From NCBI GenBank assembly GCA_029865225.1, contig JAOUHJ010000012.1, positions 1 through 64,000 on the forward strand: a DNA stretch of 64,000 nucleotides, read 5' to 3'. Origin of the DNA: Nitrospira sp. (GTDB taxonomy: Bacteria > Nitrospirota > Nitrospiria > Nitrospirales > Nitrospiraceae). A model generated the notes under the pieces. It saw only the letters and a program-made list of their open reading frames with translations, was not told where the DNA came from and did no database searches. Each line of letters starts with the position of its first letter. The stretch's first letter is position 1. Made by a program: the position numbers and the translations under genes. Positions 7,993-17,184 of the stretch are shown here, in pieces.

Positions 7993-9384
7993 CTAGCGGG
8001 AGAAGATCCGTTCTAGATCGTTCCAAAAGGCGAAGATCATGACACCGACCAATAAGACCAATCCAACTTGTTGAGCAACCTCTCGCTGTCGCTCGCCAAG
8101 TGGTTTACGTAAGATGCCTTCAATCAAGAAAAAGAGCAAGTGGCCACCGTCAAGAATGGGGATCGGCAGCAGATTCAGGACTCCGAGGTTGATGCTCAGA
8201 ATGGCGATCAAAAAGACGACGCTGGAGGCACCTTGAGAGGCGGCTTCCCCCGAGATATTGGCGATCGTCAGTGGGCCGCCGATATTCTTGCTCGAAATGT
8301 CACCGATCACCATCTTATAGAGACCGATGGCCGTCAGCTCCGTCCATCCCCACGTGGCTTCCAGCCCTTGGTACACGGCTTCCGCCACGTTCTCGGACCG
8401 CATCAACGAGCGACCAGGACCGGAGATGCCGATCTTTCCCACTTCAGAGGTCTGTCCATTGACCGTGAGTTTTTCGCTGGCCGGCGTGACGGTCAATGTG
8501 GTGCGCATTCCTTCGCGAAGCACCTCGAATGTCAACGGCGTCTCAGGATGCTCTCGCACGTGTGTGGTCATCTGGGACCACGAATAGATCCTCTGTCCCT
8601 CGATCGCGACCACCCGATCACCGGGCTGGAGTCCAGCCATGGACGCTGGTGATCCATGCAGGACCGATGTGACCAACGCGGGCATTTCTTCGACCCCGAT
8701 GGTGTACAGCGGTTCTTCTGTCGTTACCTCATCCCCAGTCATCTGCACGGGAGTCGCCGTGAGCGTTTTGAGGTGTCCGTCTCGTCGGACCTCCAGTGAG
8801 ATCGGCTGTCCATTGCTCCGGGAAACGAGATCCAGCAATTCAGTCTTGGTAGAGATTTCTTTCCCATTCACGCTGACGACACGGTCGCCGACTTCCATGC
8901 CGGCCACCGATGCTGGGGATCCAGGAACGAGCGCCTCGACATCCGCGCTCAAATCACGAAAGGTCGGGACAAAGAGGGGCGATCCGGTCGATAGCCATCC
9001 GGCAAAGATCAAGTAGGCCAGAATAAAATTAAATCCCGGGCCGGCGGCGACGATCAGGACTTTTCCCCACAGGCCTTGGTGCGAAAAGGACCGGCGGCGG
9101 TCATCGGGGGTCGTGGCTTCTGTTTCATCCTCACCGAATAGTTTGACATAGCCACCAAGGGGAACGGCTGAGACGAGGTATTCCGTTTCGCCGACCTGAC
9201 GACCGAAGATCTTCGGGCCGAACCCGATCGAAAACTTCAAGACTTTCACTCCGACCCAGCGGGCAGCGAGGAAGTGGCCAAGTTCGTGGAAGGCCACTAA
9301 GACACCAAGGACCACGAGAAACCACCAAGCTTTCTGGAGGAGAAGCCAGAGCGTATCGGGGGACCAGGCGAATGCGGATGTCAT
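7993..9384 (-). CDS. rseP: RIP metalloprotease RseP (site-2 protease family)
   Basis: Membrane zinc protease of family M50 that cuts transmembrane anti-sigma factors and signal peptide remnants. HELGH near residue 33 gives two zinc ligands and the catalytic Glu, and the C-terminal LPIPILDGGH supplies the third. Two PDZ domains lie between (about residues 125-200 and 205-290; both carry GSPAS-AG-GDRV patterns). The track ORF begins earlier, but MTSAFAWSP at 9384 has GGGAG just upstream and gives 463 residues, the normal family length. It sits downstream of dxr with a 64-base gap in the conserved isoprenoid/envelope operon. Confidence 0.95.
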   Translation of the reverse strand: MTSAFAWSPDTLWLLLQKAWWFLVVLGVLVAFHELGHFLAARWVGVKVLKFSIGFGPKIFGRQVGETEYLVSAVPLGGYVKLFGEDETEATTPDDRRRSFSHQGLWGKVLIVAAGPGFNFILAYLIFAGWLSTGSPLFVPTFRDLSADVEALVPGSPASVAGMEVGDRVVSVNGKEISTKTELLDLVSRSNGQPISLEVRRDGHLKTLTATPVQMTGDEVTTEEPLYTIGVEEMPALVTSVLHGSPASMAGLQPGDRVVAIEGQRIYSWSQMTTHVREHPETPLTFEVLREGMRTTLTVTPASEKLTVNGQTSEVGKIGISGPGRSLMRSENVAEAVYQGLEATWGWTELTAIGLYKMVIGDISSKNIGGPLTIANISGEAASQGASSVVFLIAILSINLGVLNLLPIPILDGGHLLFFLIEGILRKPLGERQREVAQQVGLVLLVGVMIFAFWNDLERIFSR

Positions 9385-9448
9385 GAGAGCTCCCTGTTGC
9401 TTCCTCAGTCTTTTAACTCTAACAGACGTTATCCGAAATGCAAAACAA

Positions 9449-10612
9449 TCATGAGTGAGAGAAGGCGTGCACCAATGATTCTGCTTTTTCTCTTGCCCAT
9501 CGATCAGCGTCCAAGGCGTCATCGAGGCACGTGATTTCTTGCTGACTATGCGCCTCCATGGTGTTGCGAATCACCTGCTGGATTTCAACGAAGCGGAGGC
9601 CATGGTTGAGAAACGCGTCGACGGCAATCTCATTGGCCGCATTCATCGTGGCTGGCATGGTGCCCCCGATGCGAAGCGATTCATACCCGAGATTGAGACA
9701 GGGGAATCGATCATGGTCGGGTTTGAAAAAGGACAGTTGTCCGATCTCCGTCAACTCCAGCGAAGGAAGATCAAGCGTCATCCGTGCAGGATAGTGCATC
9801 GCGTACGAGATAGGGGTTCGCATGTCAGGAAGCCCCAATTGGGCAATAATCGAACGATCCTTGTATTCAACCAGCGAGTGAATGATGCTTTCTCGATGGA
9901 CCATGACCTCGATGTTGGATTCAGGGATATCAAACAGCCATCGAGCTTCCACGACCTCCAACCCTTTGTTCATCAGGGTGGCCGAGTCGATGGTGATCTT
10001 GGCCCCCATCTTCCAGTTGGGGTGCTGCAAGGCCCGTTCAGGTGTGACGTCTTGAAGCTGGTCCGGAGTCAGCGTCCAGAGCGCTCCGCCGGACGCCGTG
10101 AGAATCAGTCGCCGGACATCTTCAATCCGATGCCCCTCCAGCGACTGAAAGATGGCGCTATGCTCGCTATCGACCGGGAAAATCTTGACCCCATGTTTGC
10201 GAGCTTCATCCTGCATCAACTTTCCCGCCATGACCATTGGCTCTTTGTTCGCCAAAGCGATATGCTTGCCACTTCGAATCGCGGACAAAGTCGGAACAAG
10301 CCCGGCGGCTCCCACGATGGCGGAAATGACCAATTCAGCATCCAGGACCGATGCCACGTGGGTAATGCCGTCTTCCCCGGATAGGACCTCGACTCGAAGA
10401 TCGGCACATCGGCTGCGAAGGAGGGCGGCAGAGGATTCAGTGGAGACCGCCACGGCTTTGGGCCTAAAACGGTGAATCTGCTCCTCGAGCTTCTCGATAT
10501 TGTTGCCGGCGGTCAGACCCACCACGCGAAATTCATCTGGAAACCGTTGAACGATATCGAGTGTATTTGTCCCGATCGATCCGGTCGATCCCAAGATGAT
10601 TATCGGCTTCAT
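9449..10612 (-). CDS. dxr: 1-deoxy-D-xylulose 5-phosphate reductoisomerase
   Basis: Second step of the MEP pathway: NADPH-dependent conversion of DXP to 2-C-methyl-D-erythritol 4-phosphate. The NADPH-binding start is ILGSTGSIGTNTLDI. The metal and substrate region includes ANKEPMVMAG, PVDSEHSAIFQ and TASGGALW, followed by HPNWKMGAKITIDSATLMNKG. I place the start at MKPIIIL (10612), where GGAGAAGAC lies directly upstream, giving 387 residues. Its product feeds the isoprenoid supply used by UppS in the same operon and by the hopanoid genes at 21-24 kb. Confidence 0.97.
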   Translation of the reverse strand: MKPIIILGSTGSIGTNTLDIVQRFPDEFRVVGLTAGNNIEKLEEQIHRFRPKAVAVSTESSAALLRSRCADLRVEVLSGEDGITHVASVLDAELVISAIVGAAGLVPTLSAIRSGKHIALANKEPMVMAGKLMQDEARKHGVKIFPVDSEHSAIFQSLEGHRIEDVRRLILTASGGALWTLTPDQLQDVTPERALQHPNWKMGAKITIDSATLMNKGLEVVEARWLFDIPESNIEVMVHRESIIHSLVEYKDRSIIAQLGLPDMRTPISYAMHYPARMTLDLPSLELTEIGQLSFFKPDHDRFPCLNLGYESLRIGGTMPATMNAANEIAVDAFLNHGLRFVEIQQVIRNTMEAHSQQEITCLDDALDADRWAREKAESLVHAFSHS

Positions 10613-10632
10613 GTCTTCTCCTCTCCATTCAC

Positions 10633-11475
10633 TCAGGAAAGTGGCCACAGGCCTCGAATGTAGGCGACATAGTAGTAGAATGTGGGGGCAGTGAACAAGA
10701 GACTATCGAGACGGTCCAGCATTCCGCCATGGCCAGGCAAGATCCCGCCCGAGTCTTTGACCCCGGTTCGTCGTTTGATGAACGATTCGAAAAGATCTCC
10801 GATGAGGCCCACCATCGTCAGGAGGGCGCCAAGGATCAAAGCATCGGATACTGAGAGCTGTGAAGCAAACCACTGCTGAGCCAGGAGTGCCACAGTGACC
10901 GCCAGAATGAGTCCACCGAGCACCCCTTCGACGGTTTTCTTCGGACTGATCGACGGGAGTAACGGATGCTTTCCCCACAAGGTTCCCGCATAGTAGGCCC
11001 CGATGTCTGACGCCCATGTCACAACTGCCAGGAAGAGCACGAGCCACTGGCCGTCAGGTAGTGCGCGGGCTGAGACCACGGTGCTCAGAGGGAACCCCAC
11101 GTACAACATGCCCAGGAGAATCACGAGTGCGTCGTTCCATCGATGTTCTGCGGACGCAGCGGAGATGGATACGGTCACGAGGGCCACCAGGACACCGCCC
11201 ACGAGCAATTCTGACCAGGAGAACGAAAAATGTGGTTGGATAAGTGTCAGAGTAAACCCTGCCAGACCTACTCCCAGAAGGAGATGACTCAAGCCTGAGG
11301 GGAAGCTGAGTTTGTAGAGTTCCAGCAGGGCAATCACACCAACCACGAGCAAAAGCAGGGTCAAGCCCCAGGGAACGAGGTGTGCGATGATGAGATAGAC
11401 TGCGGGAATCAGCGCGAGCGCGGTGTAGAGACGGCGGAGATCGAATTGTCGGGTACGTGCCGGTGAGGTCGTCAC
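10633..11475 (-). CDS. cdsA: Phosphatidate cytidylyltransferase
   Basis: Integral membrane enzyme that makes CDP-diacylglycerol from phosphatidate and CTP for phospholipid synthesis. The product is almost entirely hydrophobic helices. Near the C-terminus it carries the CdsA signature, seen as [12 protein letters not shown] and [35 protein letters not shown]. The true start is unclear: the track ORF runs into uppS. GTG at 11475 (MTTSPART) gives 280 residues, and GTG at 11523 is an alternative; neither has a good Shine-Dalgarno. Operon member between uppS and dxr. Confidence 0.93.
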   Translation of the reverse strand: [280 protein letters not shown]

Positions 11476-11528
11476 AAATCTAGTGCTATGGGCAAGGATT
11501 TCTGTCGCGAGGGGGTATCCCACAAGTG

Positions 11529-12314
11529 TTATGACGATACGGTGCTTAGGACTCGACCAAATCGACGTTCCCGTTTTTGATACTCGATCAACGCTAGGAG
11601 GAACTCCCGCCGGCGAAAATCCGGCCATAGCGTCGGGCTGAAGCACAGCTCGGTGTAGGCTAACTGCCACAGGAGAAAATTGCTGATCCTGGTTTCTCCA
11701 CTCGTCCGAATCAGAAGGTCTGGGTCAGGGAGCGGATGAGTGGAGAGGTACTTTTTGAACGTGGTTTCATCGATTTGGTTCGGCTGTATGGTGCCTGTTT
11801 GGACATCGCCGATCAGCGCTTTTACGGCATCGACGATCTCTGCTCGCCCGCCGTAGCTCAACGCGACGGTCAGGATCATTTTATCGAGATGAGCGGTCTC
11901 TTTTTCGGTGGTGCGAACCCAGTGCTGGGCTGATTGCGGAAGGAGATCGTGGCGTCCGATGGTGCGGAAGCGAACCCCTTGCTCGATCAAACTCGCCCGT
12001 TCCGTGGAGAGGTAATGCTCCAGGAGTCCCATGAGGGCGCTGATTTCGTGAGTTGGGCGATTCCAGTTCTCCTGGGAAAACGCGTAGATCGTCAGGGCCC
12101 GAATGCCTAATTCCAGACACAAGGTGATCATTTCTCTGACGGAATTGATGCCTTCGCGATGGCCAGCGATCCGAGGAAGACCACGTAGCTCAGCCCAGCG
12201 ACCGTTGCCGTCCATAATGACCGCGACATGTTTTGGGAGCAGATCCAGCTCTAATTTGGCGGTTAATTCGCTTTCTGAAAGGCGATCGAGGTTTGAAGAT
12301 GGCTGGTGTGCCAT
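11529..12314 (-). CDS. uppS: Isoprenyl transferase (undecaprenyl diphosphate synthase)
   Basis: Cis-prenyltransferase that extends farnesyl diphosphate with IPP to the C55 carrier lipid for cell wall synthesis. Family motifs are clear: HVAVIMDGNGRWA near residue 29 (catalytic Asp), GHREG, TIYAFSQENWNRP, ALSYGGRAEI, and DPDLLIRTSGETRISNFLLWQLAYTE at the end. Length 261 is normal. First gene of the leftward operon, about 50 bases behind a strong promoter-like sequence. Confidence 0.97.
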   Translation of the reverse strand: MAHQPSSNLDRLSESELTAKLELDLLPKHVAVIMDGNGRWAELRGLPRIAGHREGINSVREMITLCLELGIRALTIYAFSQENWNRPTHEISALMGLLEHYLSTERASLIEQGVRFRTIGRHDLLPQSAQHWVRTTEKETAHLDKMILTVALSYGGRAEIVDAVKALIGDVQTGTIQPNQIDETTFKKYLSTHPLPDPDLLIRTSGETRISNFLLWQLAYTELCFSPTLWPDFRRREFLLALIEYQKRERRFGRVLSTVSS

Positions 12315-12370
12315 ATGAATCTTGAGTCAGCTCCTACAGGTTCAGTGTGCAGACGCGCTGAAGTGGTCAG

Positions 12371-12399
12371 AGTCTACTGGCGGGCCTAGGGAATGTCAA
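12371..12399 (-). promoter_or_regulatory. Sigma70-like promoter of the uppS-cdsA-dxr-rseP operon
   Basis: On the minus strand, a perfect -35 TTGACA is followed by a 17-base spacer and TAGACT as -10 (four of six matches). The predicted start falls near 12364, giving a leader of about 50 bases to the uppS ATG. A TATAAT hexamer slightly upstream lacks a good -35. The match and the position ahead of the first operon gene make this one of the best promoter candidates in the window. Confidence 0.65.
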
Positions 12400-12470
12400 A
12401 CGATAACTCATTCATTATAGTAAGGTAATCGTACAATTAGTAGAATTGCGACGTGAGAGGTGTCGCTGCA

Positions 12471-12500
12471 TTGCGACCACGGAAATGATTGGGCTATACT
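12471..12500 (+). promoter_or_regulatory. Candidate promoter of tldD
   Basis: TTGCGA at 12471, an 18-base spacer, then TATACT at 12495. Transcription would start near 12507, about 36 bases before the tldD ATG at 12543. It is divergent from the uppS promoter, and the two share the 228-base gap. Confidence 0.5.
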
Positions 12501-12542
12501 GTCCCCTTCTTACGCCACTACCGAGACCAGAAAGACTGAGCT

Positions 12543-13973
12543 ATGTCCGATCTTATCCAATTGAGCAAATTTGGCGTCACTGAGTTCGAAGCGCAGCATG
12601 CCCTTGATCGGCTCAATGTCCGAGACGTGGATTATGCGGATCTGTATTTCGAGTCGCGTACGTCGGAATCGGTGTCCATGGAGGAAGGCATCGTCAAGCG
12701 TGCAGCTAAAAGTATTTCTCAAGGTGTCGGAGTTCGTGCAACGGCCGGTGAAAAAACCGGATTTGCCTACTCGGATGAACTCACGAAAAAGGATCTAGAG
12801 ATTGCGGCGGATACGGCGCGGTATATCGCCAACTCCCCCAAAGGGGATTCGCCCGTTCCAGTGCCCACGCAACGACGCCCCACGAGAGATCTCTATCCGG
12901 TGGAACAGGCCAAAGCCGAAGTCGCGACGCCTGAGCGTGTGACGCTCTTGAACGAGATCGATGCGGAAGCCAGACGATATGACCCTCGCATCAAGAACGT
13001 GATGGCGTCGTTTAACACCGAGTACAAGGTGGTGGCGGTGGCCACCTCCGATGGGACCTTGGTGACCGATATTCAACCGTTATCCCGCCTGCAGATCACC
13101 TGTATCGCCGAGGACGGTGATAATCGGCAGGTAGGGAGCTTCGGTGGTGGCGGTCGGGTTGCGTTCGAATTCTATCGAGAAGGAGGGCGCCATCTGGGCT
13201 ACGCGCGAGAAGCGGCACGAGAGGCGATTCTCAACCTCTCGGCGGTCGACGCTCCGGCTGGGGTGATGCCGGTCGTTCTGGGCGGTGGATGGCCCGGCAT
13301 CTTACTCCACGAGGCGATCGGGCACGGTTTGGAAGCCGACTTTAACCGGAAGAAAACGTCTGCCTTTTCCAATTTGATCGGGAAGCGCGTGGCATCCGAC
13401 GTCTGTACGATCGTGGATGATGGAACCCTTCCCTCTCGTCGTGGCTCGTTGAATATGGATGATGAGGGAACTCCGACCAGTTGCACGACACTGATCGAGA
13501 AGGGCATTCTCCGTGGCTATATTACCGATAAACTCAATGCACGCCTCATGGGGATTCCCTTGACTGGGAACGGACGGCGGGAGAATTACCAAAGTGTGGT
13601 GCTTCCTCGTATGACGAATACCTTTATGCTGGCTGGGGAGTCCGACCCGCAGGATATTATCCGATCAGTCAAGAAAGGGCTCTACGCCGTCTCGTTCGGA
13701 GGTGGGCAAGTCGATATTACGAACGGGAAGTTCGTATTTTCTGCGAGTGAAGCCTACCTGATTGAGGACGGCCAGATTACGAAGCCGGTGAAAGGAGCCA
13801 CGTTGATCGGGAACGGACCTGAGATTCTTACGAAGGTCTCGATGGTGGGACACGATCTGAAGCTCGATAACGGCATCGGGACTTGTGGGAAGGACGGGCA
13901 GTCGGTCCCCGTGGGAGTCGGCTTACCGACCATTAAGATCGACGAAATTACGGTCGGTGGCACCAGGAGCTAG
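12543..13973 (+). CDS. tldD: Metalloprotease TldD
   Basis: Zinc protease subunit that, with TldE, forms the TldDE protease, which degrades unfolded peptides and matures some modified peptides. The metal site HEAIGHGLEAD (HExxxH) lies near residue 256. The N-terminal antiparallel domain (YADLYFESR, then the GVGVRA-type pattern) and the C-terminal region with GIGTCGKDGQ are typical of the family. Length 476 is normal. tldE follows after 65 bases with nothing else between, so the pair is likely one operon. Confidence 0.95.
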   Translation: MSDLIQLSKFGVTEFEAQHALDRLNVRDVDYADLYFESRTSESVSMEEGIVKRAAKSISQGVGVRATAGEKTGFAYSDELTKKDLEIAADTARYIANSPKGDSPVPVPTQRRPTRDLYPVEQAKAEVATPERVTLLNEIDAEARRYDPRIKNVMASFNTEYKVVAVATSDGTLVTDIQPLSRLQITCIAEDGDNRQVGSFGGGGRVAFEFYREGGRHLGYAREAAREAILNLSAVDAPAGVMPVVLGGGWPGILLHEAIGHGLEADFNRKKTSAFSNLIGKRVASDVCTIVDDGTLPSRRGSLNMDDEGTPTSCTTLIEKGILRGYITDKLNARLMGIPLTGNGRRENYQSVVLPRMTNTFMLAGESDPQDIIRSVKKGLYAVSFGGGQVDITNGKFVFSASEAYLIEDGQITKPVKGATLIGNGPEILTKVSMVGHDLKLDNGIGTCGKDGQSVPVGVGLPTIKIDEITVGGTRS

Positions 13974-14038
13974 CCGCTCTATCTACGAAAGTTCCGCTGA
14001 TCGATGAGCAATGGTTAACGCATTGATGCAACGCACCG

Positions 14039-15418
14039 ATGGCTAAAAAAAGTTTGGTTCCGGTAGAAACAGCCAACGGGTACGCCCAACTTGCGTCGGA
14101 GGTCCTTGCTCGCGCGAAGGCCTGTGGGGCGACGGAAGCGGATATTGTGGTGGCTGATGGAGAGACCCTTTCCGTCCAGGTTCGGGTCGGTGCCGTCGAT
14201 CGACTGACCAAGGCGCGGGAGAAGCGGCTCGGCCTCCGTGTCTTCATCGGGAAACGGTCGGCGACAACCTCCACCTCCGACTTTTCACAAGAATCCCTCG
14301 AACGGCTCGTCGCGGACACCTGTACCTTAGCTGGGGCAGTGGTCGAGGATGTGGTGTCGGGATTGCCCGATGCTGTGCAGATGGCCACAGATCAGCCAGA
14401 CCTCGATCTGTATGATGACACAGTGCTCGATACGGAGACGCAGATCGACTGGGCGAAACGAGGTGAAGCCGCGGCGTTCGCGGCCGACCAGCGGGTGACC
14501 AACTCAGAGGGTGCGGAGTTTGATTCATCCTCCGGGCGGGTGGTGCTGGCCAATAGTCATGGATTCGTCGGGTCCTACAAGAGTTCAAACTTTTCACTGT
14601 CCGTCTCTCCGATTGCGACCGACTCCGAAACGGGCGCCATGCAACGTGATGCGTGGTACGAGGTGCAGCGTAAGTTCGGGCGGTTGGCCTCCGCGGAATC
14701 GATCGGACAAGAGGCTGCAAAACGGGCTGTTCGGCGCTTAGGCGCGCGCAAGGTCTCGACGAAACGAGTTCCGGTCGTGTTCGATCAGGAGACGGCCGGA
14801 AGCTTGCTCGCAAACCTTTGCGGTGCAGTGTCGGGCTATGGGCTCTACAAGCGCGCCTCCTTTCTTCTCGACAAACTGGGGCAAACGATAGCATCCGAGC
14901 TGATCACGGTGTATGACGATGGTCGCATGGTCGGTGGCCTGGGGTCTCGTCCGTTCGATGGTGAAGGGTTGGCGACTCGCAAGAATACGATTGTCGAGCG
15001 TGGCGTGCTGAAGAGCTATCTGCTCGATACCTACTCGGGAAAGAAGCTGGGGCTTCCTTCGACCGGAAATGCGTCGCGAAGTGTGGGCGAAAGTCCTTCG
15101 GTCGGTCCGACGAACTTTTATTTGGTTCCTGGAACGAACAGCGCACAAGAGATTATTGGGTCGGTGAAGGATGGGCTCTATGTCACGGAGTTGATCGGAT
15201 TCGGTATCAACATGGTGACCGGCGATTATTCACGTGGAGCCTCAGGATTTTGGGTCGAAAACGGAGAGTTGGCCTATCCGGTTGAAGAAATTACCATCGC
15301 GGGCAATCTGAAACAGATGTTCAAAAATATCGAACTTGTCGGGAACGATCTTGTATTCCGAGGGCGCATCACCAGCCCGACCGTCAAAATTTCAGAAATG
15401 ATGGTGGCGGGCAATTAA
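14039..15418 (+). CDS. tldE: TldE/PmbA, non-catalytic partner of TldD
   Basis: Homologue of TldD that lacks the HExxxH zinc motif; instead it reads VFDQETAGSLLANL at the equivalent place. In known systems it caps the TldD active site in a heterodimer. Family patterns include TKAREKRLGLRVF near residue 60, GLGSRPFDGEGLATRK, and the C-terminal GINMVTGDYSRGASGFWVENGE. Length 459 is close to E. coli PmbA. No modified-peptide (for example microcin-like) precursor was found beside it, so the general proteolytic role is the safer reading. Confidence 0.94.
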   Translation: MAKKSLVPVETANGYAQLASEVLARAKACGATEADIVVADGETLSVQVRVGAVDRLTKAREKRLGLRVFIGKRSATTSTSDFSQESLERLVADTCTLAGAVVEDVVSGLPDAVQMATDQPDLDLYDDTVLDTETQIDWAKRGEAAAFAADQRVTNSEGAEFDSSSGRVVLANSHGFVGSYKSSNFSLSVSPIATDSETGAMQRDAWYEVQRKFGRLASAESIGQEAAKRAVRRLGARKVSTKRVPVVFDQETAGSLLANLCGAVSGYGLYKRASFLLDKLGQTIASELITVYDDGRMVGGLGSRPFDGEGLATRKNTIVERGVLKSYLLDTYSGKKLGLPSTGNASRSVGESPSVGPTNFYLVPGTNSAQEIIGSVKDGLYVTELIGFGINMVTGDYSRGASGFWVENGELAYPVEEITIAGNLKQMFKNIELVGNDLVFRGRITSPTVKISEMMVAGN

Positions 15419-15541
15419 GAACTGGGCAAATGCTGAGGTATGAGTCCCTGAGTACCGAGTTGGAATCTCCCTCCTTCCTCTATCCCGCACTCAGGACTCA
15501 GCACTCATAACGAAACACTCGCGACGGTGCGGAGGTGACGC
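15419..15541. repeat. Spacer with imperfect inverted repeat
   Basis: Between tldE and the hydrolase gene, TATGAGTCCCTGAGT on the left pairs imperfectly with ACTCAGGACTCAGCACTCATA on the right (15438-15509). The arms are built from repeats of TGAGT/ACTCA, so the fold can shift register. No U tract follows. It may be a transcription barrier or remnant repeat; no gene is seen. Confidence 0.45.
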
Positions 15542-16246
15542 ATGGCTGAATCCATTCGAGAAACGACCGTACAGTATCAGAGCGGAAAAGTAGGAATGAA
15601 GGCCTTCGTGGCCGCTCCGCAAACCAAGGAAAAACGGCCGACCATTATCATCGTCCAGGAGTGGTGGGGTCTCACAGACCATATGAAGGATATTGCAAGG
15701 CGATATGCGGGGGAAGGCTACGTCGCCATCGCTCCGGACCTGTATTCCCGTCTGGGCCATGCGCTGACGGCAGACGCCGGGGAAGCAGGCAAACTGATGA
15801 ACAGGTTGAAGCAGGAGGACGGGCTCGCCGATCTGAACGCGACGGTAGCCTATCTGAAAGCGGTTCCCGAAGTCGATGCGACCAAGATCGGCGTCACCGG
15901 CTTTTGCATGGGTGGTTCCTACGCGCTCATGCTGCCCTGCGTCAATCCGGAAATCAAAGCGGCGGTACCTTTCTACGGGCAGGTACCTAATCCTGATACA
16001 CCGATCCAGAATCTTGCCTGTCCAGTCCTCTACATCTATGGGGAGGACGACGGCTGGATCACGAAGGCCGATGTGCAACGATTGGCGGCGGCGTTGAAGA
16101 AATACAACAAACCCGGAGAGATCAAAACCTATCCGGGAGCGCCGCATGCGTTCTTTCGGGACACCGATCCCTCGGTGTATCGACCTGAAGCCGCGAAGGA
16201 TGCATGGGGCAGGACGAAGGCCTTCTTTAAGCAACACCTCGGCTGA
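15542..16246 (+). CDS. Dienelactone hydrolase family protein
   Basis: Alpha/beta-hydrolase of the dienelactone hydrolase family. The nucleophile elbow is GFCMGGS around residue 121 (Cys nucleophile). QEWWGLTDHMK follows the first strands, with an acidic residue at YGEDDGWI and a terminal His in PGAPHAFF. The family hydrolyses dienelactone in chlorocatechol degradation, but many members act on other esters or lactones. No aromatic-degradation genes are nearby, so the substrate is unknown. The start ATG has GGAGGTGAC just upstream. Confidence 0.9.
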   Translation: MAESIRETTVQYQSGKVGMKAFVAAPQTKEKRPTIIIVQEWWGLTDHMKDIARRYAGEGYVAIAPDLYSRLGHALTADAGEAGKLMNRLKQEDGLADLNATVAYLKAVPEVDATKIGVTGFCMGGSYALMLPCVNPEIKAAVPFYGQVPNPDTPIQNLACPVLYIYGEDDGWITKADVQRLAAALKKYNKPGEIKTYPGAPHAFFRDTDPSVYRPEAAKDAWGRTKAFFKQHLG

Positions 16247-16297
16247 TGATCATGACTTCCGGCTCCGTGAATCGCGCGTAGCACAGAAAGAATTACC

Positions 16298-16753
16298 ATG
16301 CCGCTTGATGCAGAACTCGGAAAGGAAATGCTGCAGTTGATCACGTCGCGCTACGACGATCGGCATTGGCGCAAGCGGATCGAAAAAACCCTCAGCTTGC
16401 CCCAGTCCGGCGTTGCCGATCCGATTCAGCAGCAGATCTTCATGTACCTCAAGCAGGGCTTGAAGGCGTACAAGTCCCGCCGAGCGGATCCCGATTCTTG
16501 GATCATCGGTGGCTATGCCACGAAAGAAGTCATTAATCGTGCGAAGTTCCAACCTCAGCTTGTCGGTGCATCCATCAAGCAAGAAGACGTGGCCTTTCTG
16601 GGAACAGACCCAGGCGAGGACGTCACCGAAGCCTGGTGGGAAGAGATGTTGGTTCAGTGGTTTGATGTGCCGGAAGAGGAGACGCCTGCCGAAGAAGAAA
16701 GCAGCGAAGCCAAGGACCAGGACTCGTCGCCGGCGGCCCAATCGAAAACATAA
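16298..16753 (+). CDS. Conserved hypothetical protein (intact copy)
   Basis: 151 residues, cytosolic by composition, with no family I can name. Residues 1-80 are basic and helical, residues 80-125 contain the motif run KEVINRAKFQPQL and EAWWEEMLVQWFDVPEEE, and the tail is very acidic and Ser/Glu-rich. A second, 5'-truncated copy of residues 76 to the end lies 1.2 kb downstream at 17726-17959. Its preservation at protein level suggests that the C-terminal part is the functional core. Confidence 0.7.
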   Translation: MPLDAELGKEMLQLITSRYDDRHWRKRIEKTLSLPQSGVADPIQQQIFMYLKQGLKAYKSRRADPDSWIIGGYATKEVINRAKFQPQLVGASIKQEDVAFLGTDPGEDVTEAWWEEMLVQWFDVPEEETPAEEESSEAKDQDSSPAAQSKT

Positions 16754-16848
16754 GCTCCTACCCAGAATATGGCTTGCCGCTGGACCGATGGCAAAGCACT
16801 TCTGTGCCAGAAGTCTTGTCATGCGGTCCAGATTCTCGGCGACGTTCG

Positions 16849-17184
16849 CTAGCCGAGCTCTTCCAGAAGTCCCGCAACTTTGACCTTCAACATGGGCAAG
16901 TCGCGTTCGACAACATCCCACACGAGCTGAAGGTTGACGCCGAAGTAATCATGCACCAGCTTGTCTCGCATTCCGGCGATAGGTTTCCAGGAAATGTCTG
17001 GGTGAGCCTCTTTGAGGCGGGCAGAGATACGCTTGGTTGCTTCGCCAATAATTTCCAGATTGCGGATGACGGCGTCCTGGGTTTTTCGGTCCGCGAAGAA
17101 ACGATCCTTACCGGGGGACGTATACTCAAGAATATATTGGACGGCGTCGCGAATGTGGAGCAGGTAGATGCGGTCATCCTTCAT
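16849..17184 (-). CDS. HEPN-domain toxin, HepT-like (DUF86)
   Basis: 111-residue HEPN protein of the DUF86/HepT family, the predicted RNase toxin of HEPN-MNT type toxin-antitoxin pairs. The catalytic Rx4HxY motif is present as RDKLVHDY near residue 73. Helical patterns at the start (LLHIRDAVQYILEY, then DAVIRNLEIIGEA) match the family. It overlaps the upstream nucleotidyltransferase by four bases. In studied pairs the MNT partner AMPylates the Tyr of this motif and silences it. Confidence 0.9.
   Translation of the reverse strand: MKDDRIYLLHIRDAVQYILEYTSPGKDRFFADRKTQDAVIRNLEIIGEATKRISARLKEAHPDISWKPIAGMRDKLVHDYFGVNLQLVWDVVERDLPMLKVKVAGLLEELG

Noticed and set aside
7842-8042. 66-residue ORF inside the rseP-proS gap
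   Set aside because: It lies across the 127-bp palindromic repeat and the end of rseP; no ribosome binding site and no conservation with the second repeat copy in frame.
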